From: Mycocentrospora acerina
Lineage: Eukaryota; Ascomycota; Dothideomycetes; Pleosporales
Direction: 5' to 3'
DNA length: 64,000 nt
Assembly (NCBI GenBank): GCA_022701365.1
Contig: JAKUHH010000084.1
Location: 248,001-312,000, forward strand
In this document: piece by piece, positions 34,357 through 45,774 of the stretch
Layout of the letters: each line of letters opens with the position of its first letter
Position numbering within the stretch: position 1 is the first letter of the stretch
Notes under the pieces: model-generated
What the model was told of the DNA's origin: nothing
The model's database searches: none
The model's input: the letters and a program-made list of their open reading frames with translations, nothing else
Position numbers and translations under genes: made by a program

Positions 34357-35345
34357 CTAGAATACCATAGCTCCTCCATCAACGATAATGTCTGTCCCGT
34401 TTATGTACCGCCCAGCATTGCTACACAGTGTGATCAATGGCCCTGTTAGCTCCCATGGATGACCCATCCTTCCCATTGGGTTCCGTGAGTTCCAGCTCTC
34501 TCGCGCTCTCTTCAGGCCTTCGCCATCGTTGAGTATGGTGTCCATGTACCCTGGGCTTAGACAGTTCACACGAATTCCGTAGCTGCTCCATTCCGCTGCT
34601 AGACTCTTCGCCAATGACAGCAGTGCGGTCTTGGAGCTGTTGTACGCAGCTTGTGGCTGCGGGTAGTTGGTGTGATGCGCGGATATCGACGCTGTGAAGA
34701 CGATGCTTCCTCCTGTACCCTGAGTCCGCAGCTGACGCGCGACGGCCTGTGCACAAAGGAACGAGCCAGTTAGATTGATGTCGTGGGTGCGACGCCATTC
34801 TGCTGCAGCCATCTCGATGGCGTGTGTGCAGCCAACGACGCCGGCGAAGCAACAGAGCATGTCTACGCTACCAAGCACCTTCACGGTGCTCTCAATTGCA
34901 GATGCGATCTGGTTTTCGTCACGCACATCGACTACCTCTGTTATGATGCGGCGGTCAGGGAATTTGGAGTGCAGGAGCTTCACGCTTTCAAAGGCTTGGT
35001 CAGGGTTCATGTCCCATAGGGCGAGACCCGACGCGCCATGTTCGAGCAGTGCCTGTGCAGCTTCAAGAGCGAGTGTGCCTGCGCCGCCAGTAACTGTAGA
35101 TGTAGCTGTAAGCTCATGCGTGCGAGTGCAGGGCACAGATGGGGGAGGGAGTGTATACCCCACGCGGGCGTTCACGTACTGATCGCATTGCCCTTGACCT
35201 CGAATCTATACTGGGCTCTTTGTGCCACTGATAGATCTTCTGGAGGGGGCCGTGGAGCTGTGAGGGGGTTTTCTGCTGTCGAAAGTGTCATTTCTGGCAG
35301 CTGTCTATTGACCAGCGCGGCGCGATCTTCTGCGTTTTCAGGCAT
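34357..35345 (-). CDS. short-chain dehydrogenase/reductase (polyol/xylulose reductase type)
   Basis: Exons 35345-35180 and 35093-34357 with an 86-bp intron (GTACGT to ACAG) give 300 residues. The junction restores the glycine motif ITGGAGTLA (about residues 56-64). Further classical SDR marks are CCFAGVVG (the NAG site, here with F-A-G), the catalytic Ser in FTASISA, YNSSK, and the C-terminal GTDIIVDGG. The N-terminal 50 residues form an extension seen in fungal NADP-dependent sorbose, mannitol or arabinitol reductases. It probably reduces a ketose or related carbonyl in the cytosol. The exact substrate is not readable. Confidence 0.88.
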
Positions 35346-36145
35346 CTTGAGTGAATAACGAACAAGATAATGGAAACAGTTGGATATAAGCTGCGTCTGA
35401 CCAAGACACAACTGAAGCAGCAGTATTTCTATTGACTCCGGACGACAGAGGTCCGACCTGCGGGTAGCTGTGGTCAAGCTGGACCCTTGAATGTGACGTT
35501 ATGCCCCACACCCCGCCATATTCACACCCGTCGCTTCTGGAGGAAAGTTTGCCGAGTACGAGCCTCCTGGTTTAGCTACCAAAAGGCTCGGGCCGTTCTT
35601 GTTCCCTCTCTATTCTTTCTTTGTTGTTAGCGGCCCTTGCCTGGGCAGCTAGCCTTGTTCCACTCCACGTGTGTACAAGTCCTAAGCTTTGATGTGCATA
35701 CAATTAACCTTCAGTCGACGGAGGTGGCAGTCAGCACACTGGCATGTTGTTTCCAGCTTTTGGTTAGTATGCTAGATGAACTACAGTCGGCCAGTCTTTT
35801 GTGCGACTAAAAAGAAGCGTCTTATAGTCCAGCTGAACGTGTTTTGATGCCCGGTACGAGAGGCTTGATCTTATCCAGAAGGATTTAAGCACGAATAACT
35901 TAATGCAACAGAGATGAAAAACATGCATTAGTTCAAAAGATCCTACTAAAATGGCCGGTGAGCAGAGTAGGCTTTCGGATGCGGTACACCCGTGATGCAG
36001 GTCCTGACTCGAAACGCTATTCAGACCACCGGGAGCTGTTTCAAATCTCCAAATGCTTCACCGGATGGAGGTAAAAGGGCGACTTCTAAAGATGTAGAAG
36101 ATCTCGTCTTCGCACGTTTACCTCGAAAACCTGAGCCTTGATAGC
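35346..36145. other. intergenic between divergent genes
   Basis: About 800 bp, presumably the promoter region of the SDR gene and of the one-TM protein. No other feature seen. Confidence 0.5.
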
Positions 36146-36835
36146 TTGTATCTCAACATGAACCCGCTCAACATGTTTTCCTGCCAAAGAGATATAGCTC
36201 TCAATCGCGACTCCTGGTCCCTTCGAATACGGTCAGCCGCCATACGAGACTCTTCAAATATCAGCCGTGATAATCTTACCCGCGACCCATGGTCCGCATC
36301 TGCGACTAAGACGAACGATGTCGAATCAGACGATCTACAGAAGGATTTTGGCGGCGAGTGGTCACAACGTCTCTCTAGATCGACATCGGTATCGCAGAAA
36401 CTAGAACTCGTCACTCTTGAGGAGGAGGCTTGGAAAGACGAAGCAAAGACCAAGATCAGGCCAAAGGTCAGGATTCAAACGAGGCCCAGGGTAGACAGGA
36501 TGCGGATTGATATTGGCCTACTCACACCACCAACATCGCCTGAAGGAGAGAAGAACGACTGTCCCCGGAATTTGCGTGCGACAAAGGGCTTTGAACTCTC
36601 AAAGGGTCTTACTCGAGCTTGGTTGGCCAACTGCAAGGCCGTAGAGGATGAAGACGAGGATGTGGCTGCGGTGGTGGATACAGTAAGCATAGAAAAGCAA
36701 AGATACAACCCTATTGGGACATACTTGATGCTTTGTGTGTTGATAGCAGTGGTACTTCATGGTGCTTGGACACAGTATCATCGGATAGACATCGTCCCAG
36801 AGGAGTCGTATTACTGTCCTTGTGCCGGTCTCTGA
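36146..36835 (+). CDS. hypothetical one-TM protein
   Basis: 229 residues in one exon. The N-terminal two thirds are charged and Ser/Arg-rich with LTPPTSPEGE near residue 125. A single apolar segment (TYLMLCVLIAVVLHGAWT, about residues 193-210) is followed by a short tail ending SYYCPCAGL. This suggests a C-terminally anchored membrane protein. The opposite strand also has open frames in the first 300 bp, so the true start could be one of the internal ATGs, or an upstream exon may exist. No family recognised. Confidence 0.5.
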   Translation: MYLNMNPLNMFSCQRDIALNRDSWSLRIRSAAIRDSSNISRDNLTRDPWSASATKTNDVESDDLQKDFGGEWSQRLSRSTSVSQKLELVTLEEEAWKDEAKTKIRPKVRIQTRPRVDRMRIDIGLLTPPTSPEGEKNDCPRNLRATKGFELSKGLTRAWLANCKAVEDEDEDVAAVVDTVSIEKQRYNPIGTYLMLCVLIAVVLHGAWTQYHRIDIVPEESYYCPCAGL

Positions 36836-37434
36836 TGAGGAATCAAATTTGGGCGTCAAGGCGTTTTAGGCATTACATATTGACATGTATGATTTGCGGG
36901 ATAGAATGCCGTAGACTTGGATACCTACTGTTAGGATGAAGAAAAACGACGTGGAACAACAAGTCGTTTCATAAGAATTATTTTAGCATAACTAGTCGAG
37001 GAATAAATTTCGAACATCAAGTCGGAAAGAGCGTTTGATCAGTGTCCAAGGGTCCAACCAACTCGTCGAGTTTGGATAATGGCCTGCGATCATCATTCTG
37101 TCGCGCCTTCCACAACAGACAGCAACAGCATCTCTTGATTCCTCTCTTGTCTTTTTTTCTTCATTCTAGCATCGCAGTACTCATTGTTCCTGTTGTAGTC
37201 AGTACTATGACGACTATCAGGCCATAGGCACGTCCACGTGGAGACGTCCCATGCGTGTGACGTTTCTCCGCGTGCGAATCATCTCCGACCTCCGCGCACC
37301 CACCTCGAGCACGCGCATGTTAGTCATTCTATTGTAAAATGATACTCCATTCCTAGGGCCTTCCTCTTCCCTTGTTTCCTCTTCTACTCGCGTCTTTCAG
37401 CGGTCCGATCGTCTTGTTCGCATCCACGAAAAAC
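36836..37434. other. intergenic, promoter and leader of the molybdate transporter
   Basis: About 600 bp. It ends with a short upstream ORF (listed separately). No other feature seen. Confidence 0.5.
37339..37356 (+). promoter_or_regulatory. possible uORF, 5 codons
   Basis: ATG ATA CTC CAT TCC TAG lies 78 bp upstream of the transporter start codon. If it is within the mRNA it could dampen translation. The transcription start is unknown. Confidence 0.35.
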
Positions 37435-38835
37435 ATGTCCTCTGCCCACAACCTAATACCGCGTCTTCGCCGGATTTACAGACATAATGTCGATACAATC
37501 AAATCGCAACCGCTGTCAGAGCTATCAGGCTCTCTGGGAGACCTAGGTACATTACTACCACTCATGACTGCCTTGGTCATTACAAATTCCATCTCATTAC
37601 CGGCCACCCTACTTTTCACAGGAGCAGCCAACATCCTGACCGGTATCGCATTTGGCATCCCACTCCCTGTCCAGCCCATGAAAGCCATTGCTGCTGTTGC
37701 GATAGCGCGCAAGTTTACGCTTGAAGAGAATGCAGCAGCAGGTCTGGTTGTAGCTGGCTTAGTTGGTATTTTCAGCGTCACGGGCTTGATCCACTGGGCC
37801 AACCGTGTCACACCAATTCCAGTTGTAAAGGGCATTCAAGTCGGCGCAGGGCTATCGCTATGTCTGAGCGCCGGAACGAAAATGCTCGTACCTCTGAGTT
37901 GGACTGGGCCCTGGTGGGGAGACAACCTGCTTTGGGCGATAGCAGCCGTTGTGCTTCTGCTGTTTACATTCGCATACCCTAAACTCCCATACGCCATGAT
38001 TGTCTTCTCCGTAGGAATCCTCCTCTCTGTTCTAGCACCTACTCACGATCACCCCAACCCCCCTCCTCAAGCCAGTATCCCCATCCTCCACCCATCCGGC
38101 CCCGACTTCTGGAAAGCATCCTCCACCGCCTCACTCGGCCAACTCCCCCTCACCCTCCTCAACTCCGTCATCGCCGCCTCAGCCCTTGCCTCGGACCTAC
38201 TCCCCTCTCCGCCCTACCCCTCCGCCCCATCCGTGACCGAACTCGGCCTCTCCGTCGCAACCTTCAACCTCGCAGGCTGCTGGTTTGGCGCCATGCCCAT
38301 CTGCCACGGCTCCGGCGGCCTCGCCGGCCAATTCCGCTTCGGCGCCCGCAGCGGCTCCAGCATCATCTTCCTCGGCGCCGTCAAACTCCTCCTCGGCATC
38401 GTCACCTTTTGGAAATCCGCGCCCATTGTCGCCGTCCTCGCAAACATCCCAAAGTCGCTGCTCGGCGTGCTGGTCCTGGCTGCGGGCGTGGAACTGGCAA
38501 AAGTAGGGGAGAGTGTTAATACGGACGCGAGGGATCTGAGGGTCTTGGATAGAGATCTCTCGTGGGATGGGAAGAGGGTCAAGGAGCTGGGCGAGCAGGA
38601 GAGGAGGGAGAGGTGGATGGTTATGCTAGTTACTGTTGCGGCGATTCTGGCGTTTAGAAATGATGCTGTGGGGTTTGTGGCGGGGTTGGTATGGCACTGG
38701 GGGTTTGAGGTTGCGCGGAGGGTGGAGGAATGGCGGGAGGGGAGTGAGGGGAGGTTGTTTTGGAGGGGGGAGGCACATGGGTCTGAGGAGAGGAGGGGGT
38801 TGCTTTCCCGTAATGGTGCTGACGGCGATGCTTGA
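37435..38835 (+). CDS. molybdate transporter, Mot1 family
   Basis: 466 residues from the ATG at 37435 (MSSAHNLIPR). The family signature SELSGSLGDLGTLLPLM lies near residues 31-47. It is followed by GIPLPVQPMKAIAAVAIA, the substrate-site motif of Mot1/SulP-like proteins, and later by CHGSGGLAGQFRFGARSG, the second signature. About ten hydrophobic segments are visible. These carriers take up molybdate at nanomolar levels for molybdenum-cofactor enzymes such as nitrate reductase, at the plasma or an internal membrane. The first 2/3 has ordinary codon use; the stretch 38.05-38.45 kb is notably C-rich at third positions. No intron is needed. Confidence 0.93.
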   Translation: MSSAHNLIPRLRRIYRHNVDTIKSQPLSELSGSLGDLGTLLPLMTALVITNSISLPATLLFTGAANILTGIAFGIPLPVQPMKAIAAVAIARKFTLEENAAAGLVVAGLVGIFSVTGLIHWANRVTPIPVVKGIQVGAGLSLCLSAGTKMLVPLSWTGPWWGDNLLWAIAAVVLLLFTFAYPKLPYAMIVFSVGILLSVLAPTHDHPNPPPQASIPILHPSGPDFWKASSTASLGQLPLTLLNSVIAASALASDLLPSPPYPSAPSVTELGLSVATFNLAGCWFGAMPICHGSGGLAGQFRFGARSGSSIIFLGAVKLLLGIVTFWKSAPIVAVLANIPKSLLGVLVLAAGVELAKVGESVNTDARDLRVLDRDLSWDGKRVKELGEQERRERWMVMLVTVAAILAFRNDAVGFVAGLVWHWGFEVARRVEEWREGSEGRLFWRGEAHGSEERRGLLSRNGADGDA

Positions 38836-39212
38836 AGAACGAGAGTTTAGGTTCGAGTGATGGACGGTGAGTTACCTAAGCATTGGTGGAGGTCAAGTCA
38901 ACCTAGGCACAGTGACAACGACAGGACATGGCAAAACTCAACAGTAAACACCCTTTAGAACGAGATTTTGATTTCCTTCACCAGGCTTGGAAAGCCAGCA
39001 GTCTTGATCACTCATCTATACGTAGAAAAAAAAGCCAAACGCCAATCATGCCCAAAACATTCCATTCGTGAATCGCAGACAGACCCTGCCCACCGTTTTG
39101 CCAGACCCTCAAAGCCCGAACACCGACCGTCCGACCGTCCGCCCGTTGTCTCAACTCCACATGACTCCATACCAGGACCCAGCTTCCCCACAATGCACTG
39201 CACATGCAGCAA
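38836..39212. other. convergent intergenic spacer
   Basis: 3' flanks of the molybdate transporter and Rei1. No other feature seen. Confidence 0.5.
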
Positions 39213-40820
39213 CTATTGCAGAAGATGGTCGCGGAAATGCTTCTGGAAGTTGCCGCGCTTCTCGTTACCAGCCTGGTAGTTATTGAGCGCGCGCTGCGCC
39301 TTCCGTTGCTCCTTCTTCTCCACAGCCTGGATCTCGGCCTTCTTCGCGTCGCTGACACCGAGCATGCCCGTGCCGCCGTTGGCACGGGTCATGACTTCAC
39401 GGCCGCGACCGCGGCCGTTGCGCTGCTCGCCGTCTTCGCCGTCCATGTTGGTGTCGCCCTCTTCGTCGGAAGTCTGTGCAGTCAGACGACGTTGTGCGTT
39501 CTCCATGCGCTCGGCAACACCAGGGTAGTTGCGCAGGTTTTGCCTGTAGTACTTGTTCAGCGACCTGTGACCAGCTGTGCGGCCAGACGGGAGATGCAGC
39601 TCGTATTCGTCGTGGTAGACAGCCACAGGTGTGGCGTGTGCATGTGAGTGGAAGCCATCCGCAGCCTTGTGTGGGCGAGGATCTGCGTGAGAGTGGTGGC
39701 GCGACTTGTTGAGCGTCTTGTGGCGGTGGGAGCGGTCAATGGGGACAGCGCCAATCTCGTCTGTGGGCACGCTGGACACTGTGCTGTCGGTTTCCCAGCC
39801 TGCGTCTTCGCCGTCCTCATTGCTGGACATGTCCTCGGTGGTCGTGACTGCCTCGCGCTTAGCGCCAAGCTTGACGCCGCCTTCCTTTGTAGAGGCTGAG
39901 TCGTCAGACTCGTCATGCTCTGCCTCAATCTCGTCGAAGCGGTCAGCATCGGGGTACGAGCTGCGGAAGTCGTAGAATTCGCCGACTTCGACAAGCTCCT
40001 CGTCTGACTCGAATGCAATCATGCAGTGGCCCCTGTCGCGCATGTGCGTCTGAATGCCCGAAGCTGTGTGCAGGATCTTGTGGCACTTTAAGCACTCGTG
40101 CTGCTCGTGCACCTTGTCGTGGAGGTAGGTAATGAGCTTCTCTGGCTCGACGAGGAACTCCTTCTCGGGGACAAACATGCCGTGGAAGCGGCCCATGTGC
40201 TCAATGTTCAGCTTGAAGTTGGGCGACTTGTAGTTGCAGAAGAGGCAGTCCAAGAGCGGGTCAGCGGGAGGCTTGTTTGATGCGGCCACGGAGTTCTCGT
40301 CGCCGTCTTCTGCGCTCTCGAGTTTTGTGTTCTTGATACCGTCGGCGACATCTGCGACATCCTTGTCGGCGCCACCGTTGATGGTGGCCTCGGACTCGGC
40401 CATGGACTCACCCAGCGACATGGCCGAGCTCAGGACGGAGCCCGAGACCGAGGCAGCGTCGTCGAGCTGGGCGCCCCTGCCGGCGCGCATGATGTTTGTC
40501 CTGTGCTTCTGGCTGTTGATGTGGTTGTTGTAGGCATTCTCGCTAAAGTACGACTTCTGGCACGGGGCGCACAGCTTCTCGAACGAGGCTTTGGCGGCCG
40601 TGGCCGCGGCAGAGGCCTTGTTGGCCAGGACCTTCTCCGTGAAGATCTCCGACGACAGGGGCGGCAGCGAGGCCACACGGCGCTTGAGGTTGTAGCGATG
40701 CCAGTCAGTCTGCATGTGGGTGCGCTGCAGGTCGCCCGAGCGGAAGGCGACCTGGCACGTGTTGCAGGTGAAGGGGTGCGTGGACTGGATGTTCGCCTGG
40801 GTGGGGACTTGCGACGCCAT
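39213..40820 (-). CDS. REI1: Rei1-type C2H2 zinc-finger factor, 60S ribosome biogenesis
   Basis: Intronless, 535 residues from the ATG at 40820. The start MASQ was chosen because the upstream ATG at 40883 adds only a low-complexity stretch. It has four C2H2-type fingers: FTCNTCQVAFRSGDLQRTHMQTDWH (about 17-41), KLCAPCQKSYFSENAYNNHINSQKH, LDCLFCNYKSPNFKLNIEHMGRFH and HECLKCHKILHTASGIQTHMRDRGH. YNLKRRVASLPPLS is diagnostic for Rei1/ZNF622. The tail (LNNYQAGNEKRGNFQKHFRDHLLQ) matches the C-terminus that probes the ribosomal exit tunnel. It acts in the cytoplasm to recycle Arx1 from pre-60S particles. The region between the fingers is acidic. Confidence 0.93.
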   Translation of the reverse strand: MASQVPTQANIQSTHPFTCNTCQVAFRSGDLQRTHMQTDWHRYNLKRRVASLPPLSSEIFTEKVLANKASAAATAAKASFEKLCAPCQKSYFSENAYNNHINSQKHRTNIMRAGRGAQLDDAASVSGSVLSSAMSLGESMAESEATINGGADKDVADVADGIKNTKLESAEDGDENSVAASNKPPADPLLDCLFCNYKSPNFKLNIEHMGRFHGMFVPEKEFLVEPEKLITYLHDKVHEQHECLKCHKILHTASGIQTHMRDRGHCMIAFESDEELVEVGEFYDFRSSYPDADRFDEIEAEHDESDDSASTKEGGVKLGAKREAVTTTEDMSSNEDGEDAGWETDSTVSSVPTDEIGAVPIDRSHRHKTLNKSRHHSHADPRPHKAADGFHSHAHATPVAVYHDEYELHLPSGRTAGHRSLNKYYRQNLRNYPGVAERMENAQRRLTAQTSDEEGDTNMDGEDGEQRNGRGRGREVMTRANGGTGMLGVSDAKKAEIQAVEKKEQRKAQRALNNYQAGNEKRGNFQKHFRDHLLQ

Positions 40821-41399
40821 TGTGTGTGTTGCTGCTGTCGCGCTGGCAGGAGTGGGCGAGGGGTGTGGTGTGGTGTGGTGCAAAGGGAAGGGCCGAGGGG
40901 CGTGGTGGGCGAGGCGAAGAGAAGGGAATATTTGGCAGGTAGCGGGGTCACAGTTGTGGGCAGCCCGCCTGGTCGACTACTGCTGCCGTTGCTGCTCCCG
41001 TATATATGACTGGGCCGAGGGGCAAAATTTCTTCGCCGAGTCAGCCGCACGCAGCGAGCAGGCGTGCGTTGCAGCCGTCTGCTTAGCAACACGCGCCATG
41101 GCAGCCGTCGTCGACGCACTTTGAGCCATGCGGCGAATATTGTGTGACGTCTGCTTATCGATTACAAGGCCAATACGAGCGCGAACGCGAGCACCGGGGG
41201 CCCGTGAGCCCATCCCTGTCGCCGTCGCGTCGTGGCATGCATGCAGCCCGGCCGCAGCGCCAGACGTCAGCCCTATGGCGGGCTGCCGGGCGCTGGGCTG
41301 CTGGGCTGTGTGACGCTCTCCGTTGCTGTGTGACTCTCCGCTGCTCTGTGACACATGCCCCATTGCTGTTCCTGCCATGCAGCCCACACACGCGAGAAC
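40821..41399. other. divergent promoter region of Rei1 and the HECT ligase
   Basis: 579 bp between two divergent housekeeping genes, GC-rich on the right. Open frames here are extensions of the flanking frames and lack motifs. Confidence 0.55.
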
Positions 41400-44300
41400 A
41401 TGAGTGCGTCAGACGCACGGCCTCAGCCACGGCGGCCGTCAGACGCTGCAACGAGGCATCCTCGTCTGCGCAGTGTCGTCGACGTCCAAGAGGCGCACCG
41501 CGTGGTGGAATGCTCGCTGGTGGAGCGGCAGCTCGAGTTCCAGCATCTGGTCCGGCGGTATGTCTGCTCCTCTGCTTGCTCTCGTCTGACGCGACATGGG
41601 ACGGTGCGCTGACCAGTGGCAGCTATCTCTCCCAGATCCTGCACGGCTGCAGGAGCGCCTACTGCCAGACGTCGACGTGCTTCTCGTGCCAGAAGCGCAA
41701 CACCTCCAGGCCATACCGCCCGCCCACGCAGCTCACGGCGCGTGCCCTGGCCCACTTCCTCGCCAGCCAAGACAACCCACACCGAGGGCTCTGCCCCCAC
41801 GAGCTCAAGGTTGCGCCTTCCTCGTTTGAGATTGAAGGCGCTGCTGGCACTGCCCTTGCACGTGGGCGCAATGGCGCAGACCAGCAGTACAGCGTATATC
41901 CAGCAGCGTGGACGCTGGCTTCGAAACACACCCATCCGGGCGCTGGCGAGATCAAGGACGGGGTGCGCCAAGACCAGGGCAGGTCAGAGTCGCAGCAGCG
42001 CGTCGTTGACGCTGTCAATAAGCGGCACCAGTCGAGGAAGGACAAGACTGCACTTGGGCAAAACCTGTTCGACAGCGTTACTATGATATACTCTTACTCC
42101 AAGCAACTGCCCACCGCCTCCTCAGTGCTCACTACACTCCGCTCTCTCGACAATTCATTTGTCGATAGTGGTGATGACGATGCCGCAGGACCACCTGAGG
42201 GCGTGATCAACGCAGGTGGCCAGGTGGAGAAGGGCCATGTGTCCCATGCGAACGCACAGAGCACCACAGCGCACGCAAAAGGCGGTATGCCCACCGTTCG
42301 TCGACAATCGCGACAGGATATCCAAACCGATAACCAATCAAACACAGCACAAGGTGCTGCCAAACGTCTTGAGAATGGCCGGCAGGTCCTCAAAATTCCG
42401 TACCATCCACCAAACTCCCCAGTCCAGAGCCAAACAGCCAAACCAGTCCCGTCAACATCACTCGACAGCGCATTCGAACCACGCAAACTATCGCTATCGA
42501 GGAAAGGAAAGGAGCCCTCTACTCTGGGTAGAGAGGTTGATCTCTCAATGGGACGGCGAAAACCCACTCCTGTAGCAGCAAAACAAGCAGTCGAGAACTC
42601 CAAACTTGCTAATCGCCAAGGCCCAGTTCTGCCCATCATCTCACATTTGAACTGTGATGTTCTAGACCAACTGAAGAGCGACGTCTGTCACTACCGCAAA
42701 AACCAGTCGGCTGACTTTAATTTTGTTGTAGACTACAACACAAATGCTCGTCTTCGTCCCACCAAACCGCATGTTAATCGGTCGTTGTTCTACACCTTGA
42801 GTGATACCGATACATTGCTCCGGTCTTTTCATGATAACAACGAGGCTTTCAAGGACTCACCCCTCCCACACCTTGACTCGGCCCGTTTGGCACATTCTTT
42901 CAGGGACTGGAAGCAGCGAAATGGTGCTCTTTTATTCGACAGCCTCTGGATCGCGGTGGAGGCTTTGTTCACCCCGCCCCCGGAGCTCGATGTGCAGAAA
43001 AGCCCTCGTCTTAGACCCTCACGAAAGCGAGCTTCTGTAGATGGTTCGTCTGAACACGCTTCGAATAAGCAAGGGCCTACCGCTACAAGTACTCGATATC
43101 TAAGCAATAAAGAAGTGGCTCACATCGTAATGATCTGTGTGCATGCTTTGACGTCGCTAGTCCCTGTTGGGTGGGCACATACATGGGCACAACTACGCGA
43201 GTTGAGATCTTGGGGTGTTGTCATTCCAAACGCGGCACCAAACACTCATGATTTTGCCGATCCTTACCTGAGCATCATCGATGAACTGGAGTACGAACCT
43301 GCCATCCGACTTGCTGATCGTTTATTGCGAGGCATCGGGGCTCGTATTTGCTTTGAACATATTTTGATGAGCTTGCAAAAGCAGGGGCGGTATCAGGATG
43401 ATGCAAACGAATCATTCGTTGATGTTGTTATCCAACATTTGGCAGTGGTCGAGCGCATTGCCCTTGATGGTAAACAAAAGATGAAGTCCTCACACGACCC
43501 TAGCCAAGATCCGGGGTGGACTGTGACTGCTACACTTATGGAGTGGCTGAAAACTATCATTGTAAAGAAATGGGACAGCAAGCCCGAGATCAATAAATGG
43601 AGCAGCGTTGGCACTGCTATCATGCTGCTCGACAAGCTTCGTGAGTAACATGCGCCCATTCAACATAGAGAGCTAGCTAACATTGACAGATGCAAATCTC
43701 CATCGCCTCAACGTTCATTCCAACATGTTTCAGCTGCCATTTCTGAACGAGCGAATTGACGTGGCCGCCGAACCACACAAGTTTCTCGACTGGGAAGCGC
43801 AGCCCAACACACTTCACATCTTCCAGTACTCCTGTCTCTTCCCAATCGATTACCTCGTAGTGTACTTCCGCATTATCAACTTCACAAGCATGATGAAACA
43901 GTATGATAGTACAACACGTGCTCATCAGCTACAAAACCAACTCCACGTGTACCTCCGAGAGCCACATCGATGGCTGGCCCAGAACATCCTCAAAGTCACG
44001 CTAAACGACTATTTAGTGCTAGACGTTAGCCGAGAGCAGCCGCTCAGAGACACGCTCGACCAGCTTTGGGGTCAGTCGAGGAGGACCATGTTAAAACCGC
44101 TCAAGGTGAAGATAGGTCGTGACGAGGGTGAAATTGGTCTAGACCACGGTGGTGTAACGTATGAGTTCTTTCGTGTTGTGCTCAGCGAGGCATTTGATCC
44201 AGAACACGGTACGCTTCATTATGTTTTTTGAAGAACGTATGTGCTGACACGACCAGGAATGTTCACCATCGATCCACAATCAAGAATGACATGGTTTCAA

Positions 44301-45203
44301 CCTGGTACTCTGGAACCCGCATGGAAGTTTGAAATGCTCGGTATTCTGTTTAGTCTCGCTGTCTACAACGGCGTAACACTACCCGTCACATTTCCGCTCG
44401 CCCTATACTACCATCTTCTCAACACAGGAGATCTTTCGCGTAGTCTTGGAATGAACCCTAAAAGTCTTGATTTCATCAAAGACGGGTGGCCTGGCCTAGC
44501 TAAAGCCTTTGATCAGCTCCTGTCATGGACTGATGGGGATGTAGGAGACGTTATGATGCGTGATTACGCATTTAGCTACGAAGCTTTCGGCCAAAAAATC
44601 GACATCAACATGAAGTCCCCAACTCTCAACGCCGAGGCGTCATCCTCAACAAGCACGAATACACTCCTAGTCGGCGAGGAACCACCGCTCGTAACAAACG
44701 CAAACCGTACTGCCTTTGTCACAGACTACATCAACCACCTCACACACCTCTCCGTGCAAACACAACTCCACGCCTTCCAAAAAGGCTTCAACACCTGTCT
44801 CCACCCACAAGCCCTCTCCCTTTTCACCCCCCACACACTCCGCCACCTCATTGAAGGCACACAAACAATTTCCATCACCGCACTCCGCGCCGTAACAAAA
44901 TACTTTGAAGGCTACTCTGCCTCCCACCCCGCCATAGAAATGTTCTGGTCCATCGTCGAGCACTTCACCCAAGACGAACGTCAACACCTCCTCGAATTCG
45001 TCGCAGCCAGCGATCGTGTTCCAGTCACCGGGTACGAGGGCATCACATTCCATATCGTGAGGGGTGGGTCGGATACCCAGGGTCTACCGACGAGTTCGAC
45101 ATGTTTTGGCAAGCTGTATCTTCCAGAGTACAGCGGAGAGGAGAAGATGAGAGAAAAGCTCAAGTTGGCGATTGGGAACTCGAGGGGGTTTGGTGTTGTT
45201 TGA
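41400..45203 (+). CDS. HUL4: HECT E3 ubiquitin ligase with AZUL domain (Hul4/UBE3A type)
   Basis: Exons 41400-41557, 41617-43640, 43690-44208 and 44257-45203 (introns 48-59 bp) encode 1215 residues. Near the N-terminus an AZUL zinc domain is complete: GC(64)-x4-C69-x4-C74-x2-C77, then ARALAHFLA and LCPH with Cys112 and His114. A long Ser/Pro-rich linker follows. The HECT domain fills the last 370 residues, from the region before KVKIGRDEGEIGLDHGGVTYEFF to LPTSSTCFGKLYLP; Cys1183 is the thioester cysteine. The first intron cuts just before the zinc domain. In yeast, Hul4 works in proteasomal quality control, including nuclear and chromatin substrates. The gene is transcribed divergently from Rei1. 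Confidence 0.93.
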
Positions 45204-45774
45204 GGGGGGGTCCCTTAGACTGTACTGGTACTGGTACTGGTATTAGAGAAGAAAAAAATAAAAAGTGGAAGTGGCGTGAGCTGTCTTTCTGAAGATGACG
45301 TGATAATCGTTCGGCAGTGTGTTGCACTAGCTGGTTTGCTCTCGCCGTCTTTTTTTCTTTTTGAACCCCCAACACTTTGTATTTCAGGTCTTTCCCGTAC
45401 TGTTCTCGGTGTTTGTTTCCATCTCTTACTTTCACTTCCACTTCCACTTCCACTTCCACTTCCACTTCCACTTCCACTTCCACTTCCACTTTCCGCACCA
45501 CTGCACGACTCGATATCATATCTTGCTTGTACAAGGTTTGCTCCTCCCCCAGAACTTGGATGGTTGTCACCACCGGCAAGGGCCTAAAGCTGAGGCTGCA
45601 GTCCTTTCGGACATACAAATTGTGGTGCTCATAGGTGAGTATATCGAATTTGGAATCGAAGGCTTTTTCGGTGCCTTGGAATTTCTCATATAACGAGATT
45701 TCCAAATTCGCTTTCGTGGGTGCGATGTGGTTGCTTGTCGTAATTTGAAGATAATTGTGATTCGATCCTTCGGC
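45204..45774. other. convergent intergenic spacer with microsatellite
   Basis: Holds the 3' flanks of the HECT ligase and the C2H2 regulator. The hexamer array listed next is its only distinct feature. Open frames over it are repeats of two or three residues. Confidence 0.6.
45433..45490 (+). repeat. (CACTTC)n microsatellite, about 9.7 copies
   Basis: Nine perfect head-to-tail copies plus a partial one, just downstream of the HECT ligase stop codon. It is likely length-variable between strains. Confidence 0.95.

Noticed and set aside
34107..34382. 91-codon minus-strand frame
   Set aside because: Overlaps the SDR 3' end out of frame and has no motif.
36118..36453. Minus-strand frame opposite the one-TM protein
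   Set aside because: Helix-like in places, but it lacks the continuation that the plus-strand frame has (TPPTSP, TM segment, natural stop). Kept only as a reason for lower confidence.
40503..41009. Long plus-strand frame across the Rei1 start and promoter
   Set aside because: Antisense shadow of GC-rich coding sequence.
41144..41399. Extension of the HECT ligase frame upstream of 41400
   Set aside because: The frame entering exon 2 from upstream is different from exon 1. Splicing from the ATG at 41400 gives the conserved AZUL start, and the upstream part has no motif.
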